From IMG/VR virus record IMGVR_UViG_3300008267_000307, positions 1 to 43,572 of that record: DNA of 43,572 nt. One strand, written 5' to 3'. Within the stretch, counting starts at the first letter, position 1. Each line of letters begins with the position of its first letter. The stretch comes from a virus. Shown in pieces: positions 17,879 through 26,768 of this stretch. The notes under the pieces are model-generated. The model was not told the origin of the DNA. It made no database searches and worked only from the letters and a program-made list of their open reading frames with translations. Position numbers and translations under genes: made by a program.

Positions 17879-18931
17879 TTAAAATGCGGCTTGATAATGA
17901 GCTAACACATTAGCTGCGGATAATTCACTTTTATAAAAAGCAACTTCTGCAATATATCCATTAAAAGCTTCTGATAAATTTGAACCCCAACCTCCAATAT
18001 GCCAAGGTGCTTGTAAGCTAATTGCCGCAAAATTGTCAGTTTTTGTGTCTACTGCAATTCCGTCAAGATATAAAACTCGCTTATTTGAACTTTGAGTATA
18101 AACAACATGATGCCATGTATTATTAGTTAATGCAGTAGCTTCATATTGAGAATTAACAGGTTCAGGACCCACTAAATTATTCATATTATATCCGTTTAAA
18201 TAGTATGCCTGTACGTTTCCTGCAGCAAACCTAAGAGAAAAATATGGTAAAATATTCCAACTAGTTACCCCTTCACCCGTCCAATGCGCAATCATATTTC
18301 CTCCGTCAGTACCTTTAAACCACCATTCTATGGATATTGGGCTATCAATATCTGTACTAAAATCTGTAACTAGTCTAGTTTGATTAAACAGTAAAGATTT
18401 ACCTCCTGCTATAGGGCCGGGATTATTATATATAATATTACCCGGCACAGCAACAGTTGCACCTCTATTAGATCCAGAAGAATCTGCTATAGACGTACCG
18501 GAAGATTCATTAAATCTGTAATAAAAATATGGATTATTAGAAAGAATTGCAGATTCGTAAGGACTTAGAGGGTTAATTCCGCCACTAAGAATTAAATCCA
18601 TGGTTGATGCGTTTAAAATATCGGCACGTTTAACAGAAATAAGAGGAGATCTATTTACTCCAGAAACTAAAATTTCGTGAAGTTCGTAATTATCTCCACC
18701 CGCCATTCCCGATTTTAATGGAACTTGCACAGTTTCTGTAAAATCAGATTTAAATCCTGCTGCCAAACGGGCATTGCTATCTGCATGTTTATAAATAACA
18801 GAACTCATGTACCAGTTAGCTTCATCAGATAAACTAGGATGATTTGCTACTGCAGGAATAAGTTTTAATTCTTCTTTGTCGATTGATACTTCTACAGGCT
18901 CATTTGCCTGATGCGATTTTGTTACTAACAT
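17879..18931 (-). CDS. LamG/concanavalin A-like domain virion protein
   Basis: 350 residues. Residues 1-130 are an N-terminal virion part. Residues ~130-350 form a LamG-type jelly roll with its typical markers: FYYRFNESSGTSIADSSG at the start, SIEWWFKG in the middle, NNTWHHVVYTQSSNKRVLYL and FNGYIAEVAFYKSELSA at the end. Such domains bind sugars. Probable adhesin or fibre tip binding surface polysaccharide. AAAAAGGGGAAAATAAA precedes the ATG, just after a terminator. Confidence 0.85.
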   Translation of the reverse strand: MLVTKSHQANEPVEVSIDKEELKLIPAVANHPSLSDEANWYMSSVIYKHADSNARLAAGFKSDFTETVQVPLKSGMAGGDNYELHEILVSGVNRSPLISVKRADILNASTMDLILSGGINPLSPYESAILSNNPYFYYRFNESSGTSIADSSGSNRGATVAVPGNIIYNNPGPIAGGKSLLFNQTRLVTDFSTDIDSPISIEWWFKGTDGGNMIAHWTGEGVTSWNILPYFSLRFAAGNVQAYYLNGYNMNNLVGPEPVNSQYEATALTNNTWHHVVYTQSSNKRVLYLDGIAVDTKTDNFAAISLQAPWHIGGWGSNLSEAFNGYIAEVAFYKSELSAANVLAHYQAAF

Positions 18932-18951
18932 TTTATTTTCCCCTTTTTATG

Positions 18952-18989
18952 TAAAATTGGGGTAGAAAGAAAGCATCCTTCTACCCCAA
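18952..18989 (-). terminator. Intrinsic terminator after the repeat-containing fibre gene
   Basis: Minus strand: TTGGGGTAGAA, loop, TTCTACCCCAA, then TTTT. An 11-base-pair stem just after the stop of the 798-residue fibre gene; the T-tract is short, so it may be partial. Confidence 0.75.
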
Positions 18990-19012
18990 CTTAATGTTAT
19001 ATATTAATCAGA

Positions 19013-21409
19013 TTAGTACATGTAGGTAACATTAATAACGTCACCTTCTTCAATAGCCTCAACTCCGCCGACAGCAAAATCACCCATCCAAGTAATCTTG
19101 GTTTGTGGTGCTGCTTCATAAGCTTCAGGATCAAAGTATACAGATACTGTGTAATCAATTCCTTGGTGCAATGCAAGACGGTTAACAAACACCACTAAAG
19201 AGTTGTCTACCGCTTGTTGAGAAAGAATTACATATTCTAATTCAGAAGCAACATCAATTTCAAAAGTTTCTTTTGCAAAATCTTTAGCTCCAGAAATTTG
19301 AGAATCAACGTATGCCTTGTTTACTGCTTCTTCTGCCGCAACAGGAACAATAGCTACTCCGTTTTCATCTTGCAACAATACTTTGTTGGTGATGATACCA
19401 GTTTCGCCATTGATTTTAGTTTTAGCACCAAGATCAATTACCGGAATTAGTCCAGTATCAATATCCATACCAATTCTGAGTTGAGAAGTGGAAGTTCCCG
19501 CTTCATAGTCATAATCGGTAGAATATTGAGTAAAACCCTGAACGGTAAAGCTTTTGATTTCGGTTTGGAATTCAGTAATAGCACCATAAAACTTGCTAAT
19601 TACCGAATTTCCACTAGAACCAATTCTTATTTCAGACTCGTTACCTGCATTAAGATATAAAGAACCCCATTTGTTCTCAATAGTATATTGTGGAGCGCGA
19701 ACATCAATAAAGTTCGGAAGGAATGTTGCTTGCTGGAAAAGAACTTGGTTTACACCAAATTCGTCTGGGCTAGAACCATAGTAACCAACAGTAGGATCTA
19801 CGTCTTCACCTTTAAGAAATAAGAATGGTCTTGGTCCAACAGCATTGGTTTCAGCCAGGGCTTCAGTACCAAACTTAACAGTAGAAATAATGTTAGTTCC
19901 GCTAGTGTTTTCACCTTCTCCATCAACCAAAATCTTGCTAGTAATCGCATTAAATCCGCCAATATCAAAATTGCCAGTCATTACGCGAGAACCATCCAAT
20001 TTGACCAAAGTCAAATCTTCAGCTTCGAGAGCAGCAACTTCAGTATCAATATTGCCTTGCAATACAACATCAGCAGCACCACGATCAATAATTTCTTGAT
20101 CAAGATCAGAGCGAACTTCTTGAGCATATGCATCAAGGTTAGTTACGCTTTGTTCTACAGTATCAATGTGAACTTGGAGTTCTTCCAAAGCACCTTGTAC
20201 TTGTGTTGCAGCCAAATTGCCAGCAGGAACTACGGAGATAGCAGACGCATCGTGTGCATCTTCTGCATCAACCAAGTGACCAGCAAGCGCATCGCTGTTA
20301 CCAGTATCGATAGAGTTGATCAAAGTAACGATTTCAACAAAGCTATCTTTATCTGCATCAGCCATAGAAAGAATTGCATCAACGCGATCCTTTTCAGTGG
20401 TGATTTGAGATTGAAGTCCTTGCTCAACAGAATCTAACTGACCCTTGTTAATTGCTTCATCAAGCATTAAACCATTAGCCAACCCAGTGATCTTGTTAGA
20501 TCCCATAGGCAAGTTCTGAGTCATTGCTTGAGAACCGTCAAGAAGCATTACACTATTTTCAAGGTTATCAGTGTAATCTTTTGCTTCTTGAACGCCAGAG
20601 TCCAATTGACCTTTATTGACCGCTTCATCAAGCATCATACCATTGGAAAGACCAGTGATCTTGTTGCTTCCCATAGGCAGGTTTTGTTGCATAGCTTGAG
20701 AGCCATCTAATAACATTACTGCATCTTCAAGATTATCAGTGTAATCTTTTGCTTCTTGAACTCCAGAATCTAACTGACCCTTGTTTACCGCCTCATCAAG
20801 CATCAAACCATTTGCAAGGCCGGTAATTTTATTACTTCCCATAGGAAGATTTTGAATCATTGCCTGTGAGCCATCAAGTAGCATTGAACGATCTTCAAGA
20901 TCATCAGTGTAATCTTTTGCTTCTTGAACTCCGCTATCAAGCTGTCCTTTGTTAACAGCTTCATCAAGCATTAAACCATTAGCCAAACCTGTAATCTTGT
21001 TGCTTCCCATAGGGAGGTTATCGGTGAATGCGCGAGAACCATCAAGTTTTACATAAGTAGTAAGGTCTTGAAGTAAGCCATCAAGAGCAGTTTGGTCTTC
21101 AGCAAGTGCATCAGAGATTTCTTTCAAAGTGTCCAACGCTGCTGGAGCACCATTGATGAGATCGCTGATTGCTTGACTGATTGCTGTGTTACGATCGGTA
21201 ATTTCTTGAGTGATCAATCCATTAACGAAGTCTGTATCAGCAACTTGTTTGTCATTGTAAATTTTTACAATATTTTGAGCGGTGTCAAATTTGAACACGT
21301 CAACCAAAGTACCTGAAGCATTTACAGCTTTGATTGCGCCGCCTTGTTCGATTTTAAATTTAGAAGAATCAATACCTTCCAAATATTTCTGTTTAATTAA
21401 ATTAGCCAT
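19013..21409 (-). CDS. Fibre protein with four 56-residue tandem repeats
   Basis: 798 residues. Residues 1-120 are helical. From ~122 to ~340 come four copies of a 56-residue unit (LDGSQAMxQNLPMGSNKITG / LANGLMLDEAVNKGQLDSG / VQEAKDYTD), a trimeric shaft pattern. A fifth, degenerate LDGSRVMTGNFDIGGFNAIT follows near 465. A coiled-coil stretch links them (residues ~345-460). The C-terminal domain is beta-rich (RLALHQGIDYTVSVYFDP) and resembles the end of the 142-residue protein next to it. Good ribosome site (AAAAAAGGGGAAACATAGA). Confidence 0.85.
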   Translation of the reverse strand: MANLIKQKYLEGIDSSKFKIEQGGAIKAVNASGTLVDVFKFDTAQNIVKIYNDKQVADTDFVNGLITQEITDRNTAISQAISDLINGAPAALDTLKEISDALAEDQTALDGLLQDLTTYVKLDGSRAFTDNLPMGSNKITGLANGLMLDEAVNKGQLDSGVQEAKDYTDDLEDRSMLLDGSQAMIQNLPMGSNKITGLANGLMLDEAVNKGQLDSGVQEAKDYTDNLEDAVMLLDGSQAMQQNLPMGSNKITGLSNGMMLDEAVNKGQLDSGVQEAKDYTDNLENSVMLLDGSQAMTQNLPMGSNKITGLANGLMLDEAINKGQLDSVEQGLQSQITTEKDRVDAILSMADADKDSFVEIVTLINSIDTGNSDALAGHLVDAEDAHDASAISVVPAGNLAATQVQGALEELQVHIDTVEQSVTNLDAYAQEVRSDLDQEIIDRGAADVVLQGNIDTEVAALEAEDLTLVKLDGSRVMTGNFDIGGFNAITSKILVDGEGENTSGTNIISTVKFGTEALAETNAVGPRPFLFLKGEDVDPTVGYYGSSPDEFGVNQVLFQQATFLPNFIDVRAPQYTIENKWGSLYLNAGNESEIRIGSSGNSVISKFYGAITEFQTEIKSFTVQGFTQYSTDYDYEAGTSTSQLRIGMDIDTGLIPVIDLGAKTKINGETGIITNKVLLQDENGVAIVPVAAEEAVNKAYVDSQISGAKDFAKETFEIDVASELEYVILSQQAVDNSLVVFVNRLALHQGIDYTVSVYFDPEAYEAAPQTKITWMGDFAVGGVEAIEEGDVINVTYMY
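20375..21046 (-). repeat. Tandem protein-coding repeat, four copies of ~168 bases
   Basis: Four consecutive units in the 798-residue fibre gene. The protein is almost identical between copies, while the DNA differs at many third codon positions (for example Gly-Ser-Asn-Lys-Ile-Thr is written with different codons in each). Confidence 0.85.
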
Positions 21410-21437
21410 TCTATGTTTCCCCTTTTTTTATTTGTTA

Positions 21438-21866
21438 TTATTCAATATCGTAATAAATTATAAGTTTATCATCAGGTTCTAAAAATCCATCAAGACTTAA
21501 TCCATTCCAACTTAGTTCCTGACCATTTACCGTATAATCTATTCCATATCTTTGTAGCGTCCCTCCTTCCAAATTCAAAATTAATGAATCTGGAAATGCG
21601 GGTAAATTCGTTAACGTTACTTTTTTATCCGCTACAGTTTGAGTTGTTAATATAATATTATCATTTATTGTTCTGTACTCTTTTTTATTTTTAAACTCTG
21701 TGTAATCTTCTGCAGACAATGCTCCGGGAGTCGTTTCTGTAGCAAGTGCAATAGAAATTGTATTTCCTGTAACAATTAATCCGTTAGAAGAACCATCAAT
21801 AGGAATTTGAACTACAGCAGTATAATACTCTAAAGCTCCAGTTAAAAAATTAAAACGAAGTGCCAT
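21438..21866 (-). CDS. Fibre-associated protein, unknown
   Basis: 142 residues, starts MALRFNFLTGALEYYTAVVQ. The C-terminal part (RYGIDYTVNGQELSWNGLSL) shares the GIDYTV pattern with the end of the 798-residue fibre, so the two may share a domain. Probably part of the same fibre complex. It contains an in-gene TTAACAACT copy (21642-21650) coding Leu-Thr-Thr, which may be chance. Confidence 0.7.
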   Translation of the reverse strand: MALRFNFLTGALEYYTAVVQIPIDGSSNGLIVTGNTISIALATETTPGALSAEDYTEFKNKKEYRTINDNIILTTQTVADKKVTLTNLPAFPDSLILNLEGGTLQRYGIDYTVNGQELSWNGLSLDGFLEPDDKLIIYYDIE

Positions 21867-21867
21867 G

Positions 21868-22374
21868 TTATGTTCTCACTATAGAAAACAAAGTTACTTT
21901 GGAAGAATCTGTGTAAGTAACAGTTATTGTTGCAACGGTGTCGCCACCTTTTTTATAAACATAAACTTCTGTTGTGTTACTTGGGTACTGAGGATAAATA
22001 GAATCAAACTCATATGGAACAAGAGCATTAGCTTGAATACTTTGAGCATTACCATATGTATCTACTTTTAAAACTTTTTGTGTTCCGGTAACTGTGCCAT
22101 TCACTGTACCAACAATTAAAATAGAATCACGTTCGGCAGCATCTACCTTAACATTTGCATCAATAGAACCATCAGTGTTTATTTTTAACGTGTTGTCACT
22201 TAATGGATCACGAATGGCAATATCAGAATCATCAGCACTACTCCAAAGCTCAGTAATCGTTGCGGTTACTTGAGCATCGACTCGTAATCTGTCGTTTTCT
22301 TCTTCGAATGCTCTCTGAATAATTTGCTCTTGACTCAAATTACTCGGAGGGGTATTTGGTATTCCTACTGCCAT
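21868..22374 (-). CDS. Virion protein, unknown
   Basis: 168 residues. The start MAVGIPNTPPSNLSQEQIIQ is a short pattern I recall from uncultured marine and freshwater phages, function unknown. The centre is acidic and the end is beta-rich (VATITVTYTDSSKVTLFSIV). The ATG lies 6 bases after a TTAACAACT element and has no Shine-Dalgarno. Confidence 0.7.
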   Translation of the reverse strand: MAVGIPNTPPSNLSQEQIIQRAFEEENDRLRVDAQVTATITELWSSADDSDIAIRDPLSDNTLKINTDGSIDANVKVDAAERDSILIVGTVNGTVTGTQKVLKVDTYGNAQSIQANALVPYEFDSIYPQYPSNTTEVYVYKKGGDTVATITVTYTDSSKVTLFSIVRT

Positions 22375-22380
22375 ATAATT

Positions 22381-22389
22381 AGTTGTTAA
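22381..22389 (-). promoter_or_regulatory. TTAACAACT element, 6 bases before a start codon
   Basis: Contains the TAA stop of the upstream repeat/membrane protein gene (AATTAACAACTAATTATATGG). No ribosome site for the next gene. Confidence 0.65.
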
Positions 22390-22820
22390 TTATGAAATTT
22401 TGTTAAAATTGCTAAAGTAGCAATCATTGATTGAACTAATATTAAAATCATCGCCCATTTAGGCAAAGATTCCTTATGTACTATTTCTTTTACTTCTGCA
22501 GGAGTTTCTATTGTTTGATATTCTTTTACGATAATAGGAACTTCAATTCTTTCAAATTGAATTTCTTTCACTAAAATAGGAATCTCTTTGATTTCTATTT
22601 CTTTTATAACAATAGGAACTTCTATTTTTTCTATTTCTTTTACAATTACCGGAACCTCTATTTTTTCAATTTTAATAGATTGCTCTACTAAAGTTTTAGA
22701 AAAATCAGGCATTTTAAATTCCGGCATTTCTCCACCAACAATTATTACACGCTTTGCGTTATTTGGTTCATCATGTTCAGCGGTAAGAATTTGGTTTGGA
22801 TCTCTTAAAGTCATTGGCAT
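22386..22820 (-). CDS. Repeat protein with C-terminal membrane anchor
   Basis: 144 residues. From ~50 to ~110 it has several copies of a ~13-residue unit built as I-x-V-P-(I/V)-(I/V)-(I/V)-K-E (IEKIEVPVIVKEIEKIEVP and so on). A single membrane segment follows (LPKWAMILILVQSMIATLAI), then a short tail. The repeats would form a beta/extended rod held at the membrane or inner virion wall. Its start codon is 7 bases from a TTAACAACT element and lacks a Shine-Dalgarno. Function unknown; a spanin- or injection-related role is speculation. Confidence 0.7.
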   Translation of the reverse strand: MPMTLRDPNQILTAEHDEPNNAKRVIIVGGEMPEFKMPDFSKTLVEQSIKIEKIEVPVIVKEIEKIEVPIVIKEIEIKEIPILVKEIQFERIEVPIIVKEYQTIETPAEVKEIVHKESLPKWAMILILVQSMIATLAILTKFHN

Positions 22821-22827
22821 ATAACAT

Positions 22828-22836
22828 AGTTGTTAA
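22828..22836 (-). promoter_or_regulatory. TTAACAACT element, 7 bases before a start codon
   Basis: The TTAA of the element closes a perfect 8-base-pair hairpin with upstream TTAATATA (TTAATATA/TATATTAA). No Shine-Dalgarno before the ATG. Confidence 0.65.
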
Positions 22837-22860
22837 TATATTGTTGACTATATTAATCAA

Positions 22861-24504
22861 TTAACCAAAAGTATACATAAATATCGAACTTCCTTCAAAC
22901 CTTACAGAAGCACTACTGCCACCATTAAATCGTTCATTATGAACAAATAATTGAGATGAAGTAGGAAGATTTGAACTAGTTCCAATAATAACTCCAGAAG
23001 CAGTTACATTTGCAACAAGAGCAGTTACTCGATAATATACATTTAAACTGTTAATCGGATTATAAAACTTAACTTGGTATATTTCTCCAGTATTTGTTAC
23101 AGGAAAACTAGAACCTAAACTAATTCTAGTGGTATTACCTGCAGTATTTCCATTGTGATATATACAAAAATTTGTATCTCCAGCAAATGAATCATGAGCG
23201 AAAGCAAAAAAGTTAGTTAATGTATTCATTATCTGATTATTATTACTGGAGGAGTTTATGGCAGTAGCAGAAGAAGATAAGTTTGCTCCGAAAAAATGTC
23301 TGCAATTTGCAACATTTGATGCGTCAGAAATTTGAAACAAAGTTCCAAACTTAAATCCTCCGCCGATACAAATAGGAGATGTAGTTATTCTCATTCCAGT
23401 TGTAGATCCTGCAGTAGATGTTGTGTTTAATGTAACATGCGGAATTTTTCCTATTGTGGTAGATCCGCTAAAGTTTGCTAATGCAATAGTACCTGTTGTA
23501 GCAGATGTAGTTCCGTTGTTACCACTTAAAGTTGCCGAACCCATTGTTGTTCGTAATGAGTAATCAATTTCATTTCCGTTTAATTTTTGATTAAAAAACG
23601 CCCAATCATCACTTAATAAAAATCCAGATTGATTATCATTTGCTTGTTTAACTTGAATACTTGTTCCTGATCCAATTACAGAATTAGTTCCATTTGTAAT
23701 AGTAAGAATAGAAGAAACAGATTCGGTTAAATTACCTTTAGTAAGAGTTGGTTCTTTTCCATTTAGTTGAGTTTGAATACTAGACGTAGCATCTAAGTAA
23801 CCAAGAGTGGTGTTGTTTACTGAACTTGCTGAAACTTTTCCCGAACCATCAGACAATAGAATTCTGTTTGTAGTAAGATCCGAAGAAACAATAGTAGATG
23901 CAGCTCCGCTTATTGCAGATTGTGCTCTTGCTGTAGTAAAGTATAAATTTGTAGATCCTTCAGTAACTGAATCTGTTGATCCCGGACTTGGAGAAATTTC
24001 TGTATATGTTGACCCAGACCACCGATAAATTTTATTGGTATCTAGTGCAATATAAATTAATCCTACAGATCCAGATTCCGGAAAACTTGATAAAGCGCTA
24101 TATTCTAAAACATCATCAACATAGCTTGGAAGATATATAGATGCAATTTTAGTTGTAGAATCTAATGGAACATATCCATTCGCAATTCCTTTATTTGCAG
24201 AATTTTCTGGAGTAAACCCTAATGCGGGTTGTTTTGAATCCCAAGACGTTTTTTCTGTATCTGTTACAAATCGATAAGAAGAATTTTGATTTATATTTGT
24301 AGGATTTGTAGTATCTACGTTTTGAACATTTCCTAGTCCTACATCAGAAGATGTCAAAAGACCTGTACCAACACCTAACGAAATCCAAGACCCATCAATA
24401 TATACTCTAATTTGATTTAGGGTAGAATCATGATAAATTTGTCCATCTTTTGGAGAAGATGGAGTTGTTGTTGCTGGCAATACAATGTTTCTAAATTTAG
24501 ACAT
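22861..24504 (-). CDS. Tail fibre protein
   Basis: 547 residues. The N-terminus (KDGQIYHDSTLNQIRVYIDG) is the fibre anchor pattern. The shaft has GLGNVQNVDTTNPTN and YLDATSSIQTQLNGKE, both seen in phage fibres. The C-terminal ~200 residues (GGGFKFGTLFQISDASNVAN) look like a beta-sandwich head and may bind the host. AGGATAATTT precedes the ATG, 8 bases after the assembly-protein gene. Confidence 0.8.
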   Translation of the reverse strand: MSKFRNIVLPATTTPSSPKDGQIYHDSTLNQIRVYIDGSWISLGVGTGLLTSSDVGLGNVQNVDTTNPTNINQNSSYRFVTDTEKTSWDSKQPALGFTPENSANKGIANGYVPLDSTTKIASIYLPSYVDDVLEYSALSSFPESGSVGLIYIALDTNKIYRWSGSTYTEISPSPGSTDSVTEGSTNLYFTTARAQSAISGAASTIVSSDLTTNRILLSDGSGKVSASSVNNTTLGYLDATSSIQTQLNGKEPTLTKGNLTESVSSILTITNGTNSVIGSGTSIQVKQANDNQSGFLLSDDWAFFNQKLNGNEIDYSLRTTMGSATLSGNNGTTSATTGTIALANFSGSTTIGKIPHVTLNTTSTAGSTTGMRITTSPICIGGGFKFGTLFQISDASNVANCRHFFGANLSSSATAINSSSNNNQIMNTLTNFFAFAHDSFAGDTNFCIYHNGNTAGNTTRISLGSSFPVTNTGEIYQVKFYNPINSLNVYYRVTALVANVTASGVIIGTSSNLPTSSQLFVHNERFNGGSSASVRFEGSSIFMYTFG

Positions 24505-24512
24505 AAATTATC

Positions 24513-24854
24513 CTATTTAACAATTGCAGCTCTTGCATTAGCTCGTGCAGTTTTAATCTCAACAGGACAAGGAACTCCAGAATCTAATTCTCTAATAATA
24601 TACCAATCAGTATCTTGTAGATATTTTAAAGATTCTGCGTTAATTTTTTCTTGTTGAATTTGAGCAGTAACATCTATAATTTCTACGGTATATTCTGCTG
24701 GAATAATGTTCCCTGTAGGAAACCCGTTTTCATCTAATTCATCACGTTCAGGAAGTCCGTGTCCAAGAAGATGAATTTGTTCTAATACTTCGCCGTAAAT
24801 ATCTAAATATTCCCAAATACGTCCGTTTTTTTCTGTTACAATTATTTTTTTCAT
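24513..24854 (-). CDS. Tail fibre assembly-like protein
   Basis: 113 residues. The C-terminus (YLQDTDWYIIRELDSGVPCP, then VEIKTARANARAAI) resembles the end of tail-fibre assembly and XkdW-type accessory proteins (LxxTDWxxxR...). It sits between two fibre genes and overlaps the stop of the 633-residue fibre (TAATG), as such chaperones often do. A fibre chaperone is likely. Confidence 0.65.
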   Translation of the reverse strand: MKKIIVTEKNGRIWEYLDIYGEVLEQIHLLGHGLPERDELDENGFPTGNIIPAEYTVEIIDVTAQIQQEKINAESLKYLQDTDWYIIRELDSGVPCPVEIKTARANARAAIVK

Positions 24855-26755
24855 TAGTTACCAATCCTTACAATATCGATAAAGTTAGAGTTAGAAAGCG
24901 TTGCTCCAGAAAACACCCCTGCTGTCGGAGTAACCGTATTTGATCCTGATCTAACATCAATATATTCACCAGCATTCAATTGAACAATCGTAGTTCCCGG
25001 AATTGATGCTCCAGTTGCTACGCTTTGGATATTGTATCCCATGTTACGATAAACGCTTCCATTTTTAAAAACAGACATCGTGTTGTTTGATGTTGCATTG
25101 ATAATGCTTGAAGAAATTTCATACTTTCCGCTAATAGGCGCTGTAAATTTCCATGCTCCAGCTCCCGTTGTAACCGCATTATGTGAATCAAAAATTTTAT
25201 TATTAAAATTAAATTGTACGTTGATTGCAGTAGATGCAGCTGCAGTTATTGAGTAGCTTGCTGTAACTGTTTCTGATGCAGCAACAACACTTGGACCAGA
25301 CAGTCTGTTAAATTGTATTCCGGTATATAAAACAGTTCCAGTTGTGTTATCAGGTCTTAAATCTAATAAATCACCAGCATTACATTGAACCGTTACAGAA
25401 CCAGATCCAGTGTTGCTTGTTATATAACAAAAAGTAGGACCGGCAACGCCATTCTTATACACTTTAAAAGTTACGTTATTATTTGTTGTCTGAATTATTC
25501 CCGCTATTTGAATAAACCCACTAACAGGAACCGTATATCTTCCGGTAGATGTTGAATATGCTCCGTGGGTATCATAAGTAACTGTTGGAAAAATAAAAAC
25601 GCTACCGCTAGTAGTAGAAGGCGGTATTCCAGTAACCGATGTAGTAACAACTCTCGTATCAGTTGCATTTGACATTTGAACTGAGCTACTAAATCCAACA
25701 ATAGGCACTTGAAATCTTGCAATAATAGTATCGTTTGTTGCCCAGGTTGGAGGAAGTGCCGTAGTTACAGCAGTTTCTTGACCAGTGGATGATGATTGAT
25801 AAAATAATTTTACTGTAGTTGCAGACCAATATTGACAGCGGAACAAATATAAGTTTGTTGTGCTAATATCATATCCGATTGCATCGCCAAATGTTGGAGC
25901 AGTCCCTGCTACAGTTGGCGACATCAATTTTGTCGTATCGATTGCATAACCCGAAGGAATAGAGAATGTTGTTTCAGATGCAGCAACCGGAGCACCAGTA
26001 CAGACAAGTTTTACAATACACTCAATACTGTCACCAATTCTTTTAAATTTGCCTGAAATGGTATACCCAGTAGTCCAACTTGTAGTTGGAGTATAATCAA
26101 TATAGTCAGTAACTGGTGTTCCTACCGTAGAAGTTTCTTTTCCAACAGAAAAATTATCAAAATTTACAGTAATTGCACCACCGGCAGCTTGTAATGCAAA
26201 AATTGCTAAACGATATTGTTGTCCAACAACAACACTAGATTGAAAATTACCCGTCACTTGACCAACGCCGGAGTTTTGATTCATCCCTAAAAATCCAGAC
26301 GGTTGTATCCATTTTATTTGCCCAGCAGCGGCAGTTTCATCATAAATATAAACAGCAAATGTTTGTGACCCTAAAATTCCAGACCAGTTTGCATTTAATG
26401 GATTAGTTATTGCTTCATATGAGAAAGAAAAGGTTAGCGGCTTGCCTAAATCTTCTCGTTCAATTGTAAATGCATCGCTTATTATACCTTCTCCTCTAGC
26501 CCAAGTTCCACCTACTTGCATAGAATAAGAACCGGAAATAGGAGTAGAATTAGTAGCGGTGAATGTTGTAATAGACGGTGCCGTAAAATCTACGATTGAT
26601 GTAGTACTAAGAACTCCTCCTATTATTGGTGCAGTACACTTTGACCAGTTATTAACAGAACCATTATTAAATGTCGCATTTGGTATATAATTTTTAACAA
26701 ATTGAACACCTTCTGTAAAATTTGTCTGTATTGTTCTATAGTTTGATGTTGCCAT
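24854..26755 (-). CDS. Tail fibre with carbohydrate-binding-like and tandem C1q-like domains
   Basis: 633 residues. Residues ~20-205 form a carbohydrate-binding-module-like jelly roll (YIPNATFNNGSVNNWSKC at the start, VNFDNFSVGKE at the end). A middle beta domain follows (RIGDSIECIVKL). Then come two C1q/TNF-like domains: one from ~390 with THGAYSTSTGRYTVPVSGF, and the last 140 residues (SHNAVTTGAGAWKFTAPISG), nearly the same as the end of the 1186-residue fibre. Probable second receptor-binding protein made by duplication of the first. AGGAAAATATT precedes the ATG. Confidence 0.85.
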   Translation of the reverse strand: MATSNYRTIQTNFTEGVQFVKNYIPNATFNNGSVNNWSKCTAPIIGGVLSTTSIVDFTAPSITTFTATNSTPISGSYSMQVGGTWARGEGIISDAFTIEREDLGKPLTFSFSYEAITNPLNANWSGILGSQTFAVYIYDETAAAGQIKWIQPSGFLGMNQNSGVGQVTGNFQSSVVVGQQYRLAIFALQAAGGAITVNFDNFSVGKETSTVGTPVTDYIDYTPTTSWTTGYTISGKFKRIGDSIECIVKLVCTGAPVAASETTFSIPSGYAIDTTKLMSPTVAGTAPTFGDAIGYDISTTNLYLFRCQYWSATTVKLFYQSSSTGQETAVTTALPPTWATNDTIIARFQVPIVGFSSSVQMSNATDTRVVTTSVTGIPPSTTSGSVFIFPTVTYDTHGAYSTSTGRYTVPVSGFIQIAGIIQTTNNNVTFKVYKNGVAGPTFCYITSNTGSGSVTVQCNAGDLLDLRPDNTTGTVLYTGIQFNRLSGPSVVAASETVTASYSITAAASTAINVQFNFNNKIFDSHNAVTTGAGAWKFTAPISGKYEISSSIINATSNNTMSVFKNGSVYRNMGYNIQSVATGASIPGTTIVQLNAGEYIDVRSGSNTVTPTAGVFSGATLSNSNFIDIVRIGN

Positions 26756-26768
26756 AATATTTTCCTAA

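Noticed and set aside
20375-21046. CRISPR-like repeat array
   Set aside because: The period is 168 bases, in frame, within a long protein gene, and the DNA copies are not identical.
21642-21650. TTAACAACT copy inside the 142-residue gene
   Set aside because: It codes Leu-Thr-Thr in the middle of a gene, far from any start; counted in the tally but not annotated as a site.
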